From Clostridia bacterium (GTDB lineage Bacteria; Bacillota; Clostridia; Saccharofermentanales; Saccharofermentanaceae): a DNA stretch of 9,473 bases. Under the pieces are notes generated by a model. That model worked only from the letters and a program-made list of their open reading frames with translations, had not been told where the DNA came from and did no database searches. A program made the translations under genes and the position numbers. The stretch lies in contig JADGQQ010000114.1 of assembly GCA_017881645.1 (NCBI GenBank), positions 1 through 9,473 of the forward strand, read 5' to 3'. Of the stretch, positions 1 to 6,054 are shown one piece after another (position 1 is the stretch's first letter; each line of letters begins with the position of its first letter).

Positions 1-1321
1 ATACATCCATTCCGGCGAGATCTTCCGGAGAAGTCTCGAGACGGACCAACATGACTTTCTCGCCGCGTGCTGCTGCAGCGGTTGCATCTTCCGCATTGAA
101 ATAGACTCGTGCCGTAGCGGCTCCCGGGGATGCCGGAAGTCCGTGCGCGATAATCTTGGCGGCTTTCAGGGATGCAGGCTCAAAGGTCGGGTGTAGAAGT
201 GCATCGAGCTGCTTCGGATCAATCTTCATGATCGCCTGCTCTTTTGTGTTCAGTCCTTCGGCAACCATTTCAACAGCGACGCGCATGGCGGCCGCAGCTG
301 TGCGTTTGCCGTTACGGGTCTGGAGCATAAAGAGCTTTCCGCGTTCGATGGTGAACTCCATGTCCTGCATGTCCTTATAATGCTGTTCCAGAATGTCGGC
401 GGTCCGGGCAAACTCATCATACACCTCGGGCATAACATTCTTGAGCTGGTCGATGGTCTGCGGGGTACGGATACCTGCTACAACATCTTCGCCCTGCGCA
501 TTCATGAGGAATTCACCGTACAGTTTCTTTTCTCCCGTTGCGGGATTGCGGGTAAAGGCTACGCCTGTACCGGATGTGTCGCCCATGTTTCCATAGACCA
601 TTTCCTGTACGTTGACGGCTGTGCCCCAGCTGCCGGGAATCTCATTCATGCGGCGGTAGAGGATAGCGCGGTCATTGTTCCAGGAACGGAATACAGCTTT
701 GATGGATTCAAGAAGCTGCACTTTGGGCTCCTGAGGAAAGGGTTCGCCCTTATTGACCAGGTATACCTTTAGATAACGGGCTACGACGTCCTTCATCGCT
801 TCGGCGTCCAGATCGGTATCGAGTGTTACGCCCTTGAGATGCTTCACTGCTTCCAGTTCTTTTTCGAATTTACTCTTGTCAATTTCCATTACAACGTCAG
901 CAAACATCGTAATGAATCTCCGGTAGCTGTCATAAGCAAAGCGTTCGTTTCCTGTGAGCTTGGCGAGTCCGATAACTACCTTATCGTTCAGACCGAGATT
1001 CAGGATTGTGTCCATCATGCCGGGCATCGAAGCTCTGGCTCCGGACCGGACCGATACAAGAAAAGGATCATCTACGTCGCCGAGTTTTTTCCCGACCGTA
1101 TTTTCTGTCGCTGCTAAAGTGTCAAAGATTTCTTTCTCAACTTCGGCGGCAATCGTCTCATTATCATCATAATAACGATTGCAGGCCTCTGTGGAAATTG
1201 TGAACCCTCTTGGAACAGGAAGTCCCAAACAGGTCATTTCTGCAAGGTTCGCGCCTTTACCTCCGAGAAGGTTCTTCATGGTCGCATTGCCTTCAGCAAA
1301 CTTGTACACATACTTTGCCAT
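1..1321 (-). CDS. ppdK: Pyruvate, phosphate dikinase, N-terminal part (runs off window)
   Basis: PPDK interconverts pyruvate + ATP + Pi and PEP + AMP + PPi in the cytoplasm, working in glycolysis or gluconeogenesis. About 440 codons are visible and the 3' end lies beyond base 1. The N-terminal ATP-grasp nucleotide-binding domain fits the family closely: GGKGANLAEM places Lys at residue 22, FLVSVRSGA places Arg at 92, and a DMEFTIERGKLFMLQTRNGKR segment near residue 320-340 carries the acidic and Gln ligands. The last visible residues (LVRLETSPEDLAGMDV) are those that normally precede the phosphohistidine motif, so the catalytic His is just outside. The ATG at 1321-1319 follows a CGGAGGA ribosome site by about 6 nt and matches the usual family start. 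It lies 112 nt downstream of glyS with no clear terminator between them, so cotranscription is likely. The PPDK regulatory kinase/phosphatase gene often found next to ppdK is not present between glyS and ppdK. Confidence 0.97.
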   Translation of the reverse strand, partial: MAKYVYKFAEGNATMKNLLGGKGANLAEMTCLGLPVPRGFTISTEACNRYYDDNETIAAEVEKEIFDTLAATENTVGKKLGDVDDPFLVSVRSGARASMPGMMDTILNLGLNDKVVIGLAKLTGNERFAYDSYRRFITMFADVVMEIDKSKFEKELEAVKHLKGVTLDTDLDAEAMKDVVARYLKVYLVNKGEPFPQEPKVQLLESIKAVFRSWNNDRAILYRRMNEIPGSWGTAVNVQEMVYGNMGDTSGTGVAFTRNPATGEKKLYGEFLMNAQGEDVVAGIRTPQTIDQLKNVMPEVYDEFARTADILEQHYKDMQDMEFTIERGKLFMLQTRNGKRTAAAAMRVAVEMVAEGLNTKEQAIMKIDPKQLDALLHPTFEPASLKAAKIIAHGLPASPGAATARVYFNAEDATAAAARGEKVMLVRLETSPEDLAGMDV

Positions 1322-1433
1322 TGTGCATCCTCCGCTTTCTCAAACGTGCTGGTTCATTTATTCTCTTATGCTGCTTCGGCTGCGGAAGGCGTTGTCCTTT
1401 GACCCTCCGGAACCGACGCACATAATGAAAACC

Positions 1434-2852
1434 TTAAAAAGTAAACTTGCCTGCAAAAAACGCCTGCAGACGGTCAATCGGATAGCGCACATTTCCAGGT
1501 TCAAACTCGACCTTAAGCATTGAATCGCGCTCGCGGATCTCGACGCAGCCGTCTTCCTCCGAAATAAAATCATACACGACACAGTACGGAGTCCCGATCT
1601 CGTCCTGACGGCGGTATCTCTTGCCGATAGACTGACGGTCGTCAAACTCGCAGAAATAATCTTTCGACAAAGCCGTAAAAATCGGTTCCGCTTTTTCGGA
1701 AAGCTTCGCTGACAGAGGGAGGATTCCGATCTTGACCGGAGCGAGTGCCGGATGAAAACGCATGATCGTGCGCACATCCCCCTCACCGATTTCTTCTTCG
1801 TCATAGGCCGAACACAGGAACGCAAGGGTTGCACGGTCTGCACCCAGCGAAGGCTCGATAACATAGGGGATAAACTTCTCATTCGTCGCGGGATCGAAGT
1901 ACATCAGGTCTTCTTTGGAAAATGTCATGTGCTGTTTGAGATCATAGTCCGTACGATCAGCTACGCCCCACAGTTCACCCCATCCGAACGGAAAGAAAAA
2001 TTCAAAATCCGTCGTGGCATTGGAGTAGAATGCAAGTTCCTCAGGAGTATGATCTCTTGTCCGGATCTCGTCTTCTTTCAGACCCAGACCCGTGAGCCAG
2101 TTATAGCAATAGTCTTTCCAATAGTGAAACCATGTAAGATCCGTGCCGGGCTCGCAGAAAAACTCCAGTTCCATCTGTTCAAATTCCCGCGTACGGAAAA
2201 TAAAGTTGCCGGGTGTTATTTCGTTTCGAAACGCTTTACCGACCTGACAGATGCCAAAAGGCAGTTTTCTTCTCGAAGAACGCTGCACATTTTTGAAATT
2301 GACAAAAATTCCCTGTGCTGTCTCGGGACGCAGGAACACTTCGTTCTTGCTGTCTTCGGTTACGCCCATGAAAGTCTTGAACATAAGATTAAACTTGCGG
2401 ACGTCCGTAAAATTGTGGCCGCCGCACTGCGGACAGGGAACATTATGCTCGTTGATATATGCGACGAGCTGCTCATTTGTCCATCCGTCAAGGCCGGCAT
2501 TCCCAATATCAATATTGTTCTCTTTATTAAAGTCCTCGATGATCTTGTCTGCGCGATTTCTTGCCTTGCACTGGCGGCAGTCAATCAGCGGATCCGAAAA
2601 TCCTCCGACATGGCCGGATGCAACCCAAACCTGCGGATTCATGAGAATCGCGCAGTCAACGCCGACATTATGCGGGTTTTCCTGGACGAATTTCTTCCAC
2701 CAGGCAGCTTTCACATTGTTCTTGAGCTGAACGCCCAGCGGGCCGTAATCCCAGGAATTGGCTAAACCGCCGTAAATATCAGATCCCGGGTATACAAAAC
2801 CGCGCGTTTTTGCAAGCGCAACAATGCGCTCCATCGACTTGTCCTTCGGCAT
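1434..2852 (-). CDS. glyS: Glycyl-tRNA synthetase, single-chain alpha2 type (class II)
   Basis: Cytoplasmic homodimeric enzyme that charges tRNA-Gly with glycine; 472 aa, normal for the bacterial/eukaryote-like alpha2 form and unlike the separate GlyQ/GlyS chains. The start resembles the family pattern (ERIVALAKTRGFVYPGS, IYGGLANSWDYGPLG). Two Cys pairs (C92/C95 and C140/C143) fit the family's zinc-binding insertion. Motif 2 is seen at about 174-232 (FLRPETAQGIFVNF, then FRNEITPGNFIFRTREFEQ). Motif 3 is at about 330-345 (YVIEPSLGADRATLAF). The C-terminal anticodon-binding domain starts near 370 (LAPVKIGILPLS) and includes SIGKRYRRQDEIGTP. The ATG at 2852 is preceded by GGAGG with about 6 nt spacing, located inside the 3' end of rpoZ; only one base separates the rpoZ stop from this ATG, which suggests translational coupling. 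No T-box leader precedes it. Recognition of the enzyme is secure. Confidence 0.98.
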   Translation of the reverse strand: MPKDKSMERIVALAKTRGFVYPGSDIYGGLANSWDYGPLGVQLKNNVKAAWWKKFVQENPHNVGVDCAILMNPQVWVASGHVGGFSDPLIDCRQCKARNRADKIIEDFNKENNIDIGNAGLDGWTNEQLVAYINEHNVPCPQCGGHNFTDVRKFNLMFKTFMGVTEDSKNEVFLRPETAQGIFVNFKNVQRSSRRKLPFGICQVGKAFRNEITPGNFIFRTREFEQMELEFFCEPGTDLTWFHYWKDYCYNWLTGLGLKEDEIRTRDHTPEELAFYSNATTDFEFFFPFGWGELWGVADRTDYDLKQHMTFSKEDLMYFDPATNEKFIPYVIEPSLGADRATLAFLCSAYDEEEIGEGDVRTIMRFHPALAPVKIGILPLSAKLSEKAEPIFTALSKDYFCEFDDRQSIGKRYRRQDEIGTPYCVVYDFISEEDGCVEIRERDSMLKVEFEPGNVRYPIDRLQAFFAGKFTF

Positions 2853-2853
2853 T

Positions 2854-3342
2854 TTATTCCTCCGTCTCTGAAGGATCGAGTGAAACTTCAGTCAGGCTGT
2901 CATCTGCATAAGCGATTTCTTCGTCTGCAGCCTCATCGAGGATGATATCGTCACCCGGTATGACATCTCCGTCAAAAAGAATGTTGCCTTCGAGAACTGC
3001 ATCCATGATTTCTTCTTCATCCACGCTCTTTACAGAGAGATCCATCAGATCGGGGAATGCATCAAGGGATGCCTGATTGGCGGCCATTTCTCTGGCCATG
3101 CGGCGGGCTTCTTCGATTTCAGGACGAAGCGGTACGACGGGGTTCAAAAGCCCCGGTACTCCGACGACCTTATCGTGTGCGATTTCCTCGCAAGCCATCG
3201 TAACAAGATTCGGCGAATCCGCTTCAGCCATCGGCTGTGCGCCGTCAACGAGCTGACGGGTACGTTTTGCTACGAGCATGGCAAGGGTGTATCGGCTTTC
3301 AACTTTGGGCAGGAGCTGTTCGATCGGTGGTTTGATGAGCAT
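2854..3342 (-). CDS. rpoZ: RNA polymerase omega subunit with long acidic C-terminal extension
   Basis: The omega subunit binds beta' and helps assemble and stabilise RNA polymerase. Residues 1-60 match the family: MLIKPPIEQLLPKVESRYTL, then AKRTRQLVDG and a SPNLVTMACEEIAHDKV helix region; the first helices carry the basic AKRxRQL stretch. Omega is usually about 60-100 aa, but this protein has 162. Residues 98-162 contain 24 Asp/Glu and a single Lys by my count, with no recognised domain. The frame is open throughout and glyS follows after one base, so the extension is encoded and not an obvious frameshift artefact. The start at 3342 has AAGGAGG 6 nt upstream. The position directly after gmk matches the common gmk-rpoZ pairing. 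The omega identity is well supported by N-terminus and context; the role of the tail is unknown. Confidence 0.9.
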   Translation of the reverse strand: MLIKPPIEQLLPKVESRYTLAMLVAKRTRQLVDGAQPMAEADSPNLVTMACEEIAHDKVVGVPGLLNPVVPLRPEIEEARRMAREMAANQASLDAFPDLMDLSVKSVDEEEIMDAVLEGNILFDGDVIPGDDIILDEAADEEIAYADDSLTEVSLDPSETEE

Positions 3343-3380
3343 AATATGCCTCCTTCATGGTGGGTCTTCGGTTATCTGCT

Positions 3381-3402
3381 GCACAGAGGGTTTTCTCTGT
3401 GC
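3381..3402. repeat. Perfect 8-bp inverted repeat (hairpin) between gmk and rpoZ
   Basis: GCACAGAG and CTCTGTGC form a perfect 8-bp stem around a 6-nt loop, inside the 71-nt gap between gmk and rpoZ. On the transcribed (minus) strand the stem is followed by AGCAGATAACC, without a run of T, so it is not a typical intrinsic terminator. It may be an RNA processing or stability element within the operon, but that is inference. Confidence 0.6.
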
Positions 3403-3413
3403 GAAATGGTCCG

Positions 3414-4049
3414 TTATCTTCCGAGGATTCTCTCCTCGATGCCGATCTGCCTCGCGTAGCGATGCTTTTCGGCCTCTATTATAGCAATAATCCGGTCTGC
3501 CGCCTTATTTAAATCATCATTAATGACAGCATAATTGAAAAGATCAGCTTTCGGTATTTCTACGCTTGCCTCGAGCAGTCTCCGTTCGATAACTTCCGGA
3601 GCTTCCGTCGCTCGCAGTACGAGTCGTTTGCGCAGCTCGGACATGGACGGCGGCAGGAGGAAAATCGTAACAGCGTCTTTATAATTTTCCATCAGTGCCA
3701 GGCTTCCCGATACCGTCAGGTCGAAGAGAACATCTCTGCCCTCGTTGATTAATTTAAGAAGGGGCGTCAGCGGTGTGCCATAGTAGTTATTCAGGTAAAT
3801 ATCGTGTTCCAGAATTTCCCCCTGCGCCATCATATCCTTAAATTGCTCTTCTGTCCTGAAAAAGTACGAAACTCCTTCAATCTCGTTGTCGCGGATGGGC
3901 CGTGTGGTTACCGATACCGAATGGGCAATATCCGGAATGCGTTCTCTTACTTTATCAATAACAGAACCTTTTCCCACTCCGGACGGTCCGGAGACCGAAA
4001 CCAGAAGCCCTTTACGGGTCTGTTCGGACAACACGCTATCTTTTCCCAA
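3414..4049 (-). CDS. gmk: Guanylate kinase, TTG start
   Basis: Phosphorylates GMP to GDP with ATP, a step in GTP/dGTP supply. With the TTG start the protein is 211 aa, near the usual size of about 205. Motifs seen: P-loop GPSGVGKGS at 21-29, TTRPIRD at 48-54 and NYYGT at 88-92 in the GMP-binding region, FLLPPS near 130, and YAVINDDLNKA near 172-182. I chose TTG at 4049 because GGAGG lies 7 nt upstream and no ATG fits; the longer open frame up to 4106 starts inside remA with no ribosome site. A GTG at 4034 is a less likely alternative. The gene overlaps the end of remA by 14 nt. Oddity: the widely conserved DVQGA segment reads TVSGS (T112), while the Asp two residues earlier (D110) is kept. 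Confidence 0.93.
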   Translation of the reverse strand: MGKDSVLSEQTRKGLLVSVSGPSGVGKGSVIDKVRERIPDIAHSVSVTTRPIRDNEIEGVSYFFRTEEQFKDMMAQGEILEHDIYLNNYYGTPLTPLLKLINEGRDVLFDLTVSGSLALMENYKDAVTIFLLPPSMSELRKRLVLRATEAPEVIERRLLEASVEIPKADLFNYAVINDDLNKAADRIIAIIEAEKHRYARQIGIEERILGR

Positions 4050-4317
4050 ATGAATGCCCTCCGTCGTCTGTATTCTGGTTGGCCGGCTGCTCAAGAAGCA
4101 CTTCAATCTCTTCCATCGGGAGGGCCGATAATACGATATGATCGCTGTCCATCACAAGAACGGATTTGCATTTCTTGCCGGATGAAGCGTCGATCAGGGC
4201 TCCGCGGTCTCGGGCATCCTGCACAAGGCGGCGTACGGGCGCAGAGTCCGGCCCGACAACTGTGATCAGACGTTCGGTGGAAACCAGATTCCCGAAACCG
4301 ATCCGAATAAAGCTCAT
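4036..4317 (-). CDS. remA: RemA / DUF370 family DNA-binding regulator
   Basis: In Bacillus subtilis RemA is a DNA-binding protein that activates matrix and osmoprotection genes; in other Bacillota this small protein is kept beside yicC and gmk, mostly without tested function. The 93-aa product shows the family core: IRIGFGNLV at 4-12, ER at 15-16, SAPVRRLVQDARDRGALIDA at 25-44 and VLVMDSDHIVLSA at 53-65. The strongly conserved GRRTRAVI stretch of the B. subtilis protein, which contains DNA-contacting Arg residues, reads GKKCKSVL here (47-54), so charge is kept but Arg is replaced by Lys. The C-terminus after residue 75 is family-variable. The ATG at 4317 follows GAGG at 5 nt and lies 24 nt after yicC. 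It probably acts as an oligomeric regulator; its targets are unknown. Confidence 0.9.
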   Translation of the reverse strand: MSFIRIGFGNLVSTERLITVVGPDSAPVRRLVQDARDRGALIDASSGKKCKSVLVMDSDHIVLSALPMEEIEVLLEQPANQNTDDGGHSFGKR

Positions 4318-4341
4318 GGTATCCTCACCCCTCTTTCCGGT

Positions 4342-5229
4342 TTATGCAAGATTCTGGATTTGCTCCCGGATCTTCTCGAGATCCGACTTCATTTCCAGAA
4401 CAAGATTCGTCGTCGTAATGTCATTTGCTTTGGAACCGATGGTATTGATTTCACGGTTCACTTCCTGAAGGATGAAATCCAGCTTCTTCCCGATGCTGCC
4501 CTGCGCGGTGAGCGTTGTTCGAAGCTGGTTCAAATGGCTCTCCAGACGGACAAGCTCTTCGTCAATGGAGCACTTATCCGCAAAAATAGCCACTTCCGCT
4601 TCTCTTCTTCCTTCGTCAAAAACCAATCCTGAAGTGTCTGCAAGCAACTCGTCCATCCGGGCCTGCAGTCTCTGCCGATACTCCGCAGGGACAAGCGGTG
4701 CGCGGAGAATTAATTGTTCGCGCATACCCTCAATCCCTGTAACTTTCGCGAGAACATCTTCGAGGAGCTTGGTGCCTTCCAACTGACGCATCGCGGAAAT
4801 TTCCGCGACAGCCAGATCCAATGCGGTAAAAAGACTTTCCCGAACCGATTCCGGCGTCCACTCCGTTGGCTGCGTAAGCATCACGTCCGGAAGCCGTGCA
4901 ATAAAATCCACACCGGCCGTATCGAGACGTCCTGTCGCTGCGGCAATCTCCGAAAGTGCTTCCGAGTAGGAACGTGCCAGAGGAAGATTCGCTGCAACAT
5001 GTGTATTACCGGAACCCTGGTCCTCTATAGTGACAAAAACATCGATCTTGCCGCGCAGGAGGGATGCCGTAATTCTTTCACGTATTTGCGGTTCCAGAGA
5101 AAGGAGTGCACGGGGCATGCGAACCTGTACATCGCAGAAGCGATTGTTAATGGATTTAATCTCGATCAGAAACCTGCGCGAATCAAAAACACAATCTGCC
5201 CGACCATAGCCTGTCATGCTTTCCGCCAT
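4342..5229 (-). CDS. yicC: YicC family endoribonuclease / stress-related protein
   Basis: YicC proteins are conserved across bacteria; E. coli YicC has been reported to act as an endoribonuclease affecting small RNA turnover, and older work links it to stationary-phase survival. The 295-aa product has the family N-terminus (SMTGYGRA at 4-11, then IEIKSINNRF and LRGKIDV) and the C-terminal DUF1732 region: CSIDEELVRLESHL near 220-233 and KKLDFILQEVNREINTIGSK near 248-267. I prefer the ATG at 5229, because GGAGAGGAG lies about 9 nt upstream and SMTGYGRA normally sits within the first few residues. An in-frame ATG at 5253 lacks a ribosome site. This is the first gene of the yicC-remA-gmk-rpoZ-glyS-ppdK run and has its own promoter upstream. 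Confidence 0.95.
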   Translation of the reverse strand: MAESMTGYGRADCVFDSRRFLIEIKSINNRFCDVQVRMPRALLSLEPQIRERITASLLRGKIDVFVTIEDQGSGNTHVAANLPLARSYSEALSEIAAATGRLDTAGVDFIARLPDVMLTQPTEWTPESVRESLFTALDLAVAEISAMRQLEGTKLLEDVLAKVTGIEGMREQLILRAPLVPAEYRQRLQARMDELLADTSGLVFDEGRREAEVAIFADKCSIDEELVRLESHLNQLRTTLTAQGSIGKKLDFILQEVNREINTIGSKANDITTTNLVLEMKSDLEKIREQIQNLA

Positions 5230-5292
5230 ATATGTGGGCTCCTCTCCGGGCATAAAAATGATTCACTTCACGATTTTTTGCACACGCGATTT

Positions 5293-5321
5293 ATTATAGC
5301 GCAGGCGCGAAAATAGCGCAA
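5293..5321 (-). promoter_or_regulatory. Predicted sigma-A promoter for the yicC operon
   Basis: On the minus strand the -10 box TATAAT (5298-5293) is perfect; 17 nt upstream lies TTGCGC (5321-5316), a 3/6 match to the -35 consensus. The predicted start leaves a leader of about 57 nt before yicC. The octamer TGCGCTAT occurs twice, once over the -35 box and once entering the -10 box, and could be a repressor or activator site. Confidence 0.6.
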
Positions 5322-5343
5322 CCGGCAATAACACCGTTCCAGC

Positions 5344-6051
5344 TTAGAGCCGCAGCGGTTTGAAGGATAAATAATCCGCCGCTGCAAGAAGGTATTCAAC
5401 ACCGTTTTTCTCCCCTTCGAAGGCCTTTAGGTGTCCCCGCCCATGTAAATGTCCATAAACACACATCTTCACGCCGTATTTTTCCAGAAGAGCACAAAAT
5501 GCCGAGGGCGGTGTCGACGTCAGTACGGGCGGATAATGCAGGATGGCAATCATATCACCGGGGGTATCGCCGAGCAATTCGCGTCCGGCCTGCAGCGATC
5601 GTTCGAGGCGACCGAGTTCGCGTTCGTAAATGGTCTGGTCTTCTGTGCGAAATTCAAGGTCGTACGGCGAGATCCAGCCCCGGGTACCGCAGATTGCTTT
5701 GCCTTCAACAAGGATCGCATTGTTCTTCAGGAAAGAAATCGTGGAAAGTCCGTTCGATTGAACGAGCGTCTCCACTTTGTTCATGGTGCCCCACCAATAG
5801 TCGTGATTGCCTTTCGACAGAATTTTGCGGCCGGGGAGCTGATCCAGAAAACAGAGATCCGGCAGCGCTTTTTCCATGGACATGCCCCAGGAAATATCGC
5901 CCGGAATCAGAACCGTATCCGTTTCGGCAACAGTCGATATCCATGCGTCCTTCAGACGGCGCTCGTGGTCAACCCACTGGGCTCCGAAAATATCCATCGG
6001 CTTATCTGTACCTAGCGATAAATGCAGATCGGCAATCGCGAAAATAGCCAT
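5344..6051 (-). CDS. Calcineurin-like metallophosphoesterase
   Basis: Predicted cytoplasmic two-metal phosphohydrolase of 235 aa; the substrate is not known. All five metal-binding motifs are visible in order: DLH at 8-10, GDISWG at 51-56, GNHDYWW at 81-87, HYPP at 172-175 and GHLHG at 200-204. The KPMDIFG segment near 17-23 and the YWWG context recall a Bacillota group of predicted phosphohydrolases (COG1768-like, from memory). There is no signal peptide or membrane segment. The ATG at 6051 starts 3 nt after the uvrC stop, with GGAGAG inside the end of uvrC, so it is probably translated with uvrC. This suggests, but does not prove, a link to nucleic acid metabolism. The enzyme class is secure; the specific reaction is not. 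Confidence 0.93.
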   Translation of the reverse strand: MAIFAIADLHLSLGTDKPMDIFGAQWVDHERRLKDAWISTVAETDTVLIPGDISWGMSMEKALPDLCFLDQLPGRKILSKGNHDYWWGTMNKVETLVQSNGLSTISFLKNNAILVEGKAICGTRGWISPYDLEFRTEDQTIYERELGRLERSLQAGRELLGDTPGDMIAILHYPPVLTSTPPSAFCALLEKYGVKMCVYGHLHGRGHLKAFEGEKNGVEYLLAAADYLSFKPLRL

Positions 6052-6054
6052 CGT

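Noticed and set aside
1322..1433. Possible riboswitch or terminator between glyS and ppdK
   Set aside because: Only a weak, bulged CGGA-GG/CC-TTCCG pairing with a large loop and no T run is visible on the minus strand; it does not match any riboswitch pattern I know and no good promoter is seen.
1358..1882. Minus-strand frame of 174 codons overlapping the end of glyS
   Set aside because: It is a shifted frame of glyS, rich in Arg and Ser with low-complexity composition and no family features.
1752..2765. Long plus-strand open frame of 337 codons opposite glyS
   Set aside because: It lies wholly antisense to a highly conserved glyS with all synthetase motifs intact, shows no recognisable domain and no convincing ribosome site; it is a codon-bias shadow.
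5247..5271. AAAAAT...ATTTTT inverted repeat in the yicC leader
   Set aside because: Six A/T pairs around a 13-nt spacer would be unstable, and such a pattern is common by chance in A/T-rich leaders.
5322..5343. Terminator after the metallophosphoesterase
   Set aside because: AACGG and CCGGTT can pair only with a bulge and are not followed by a T run; readthrough into the yicC operon remains possible.
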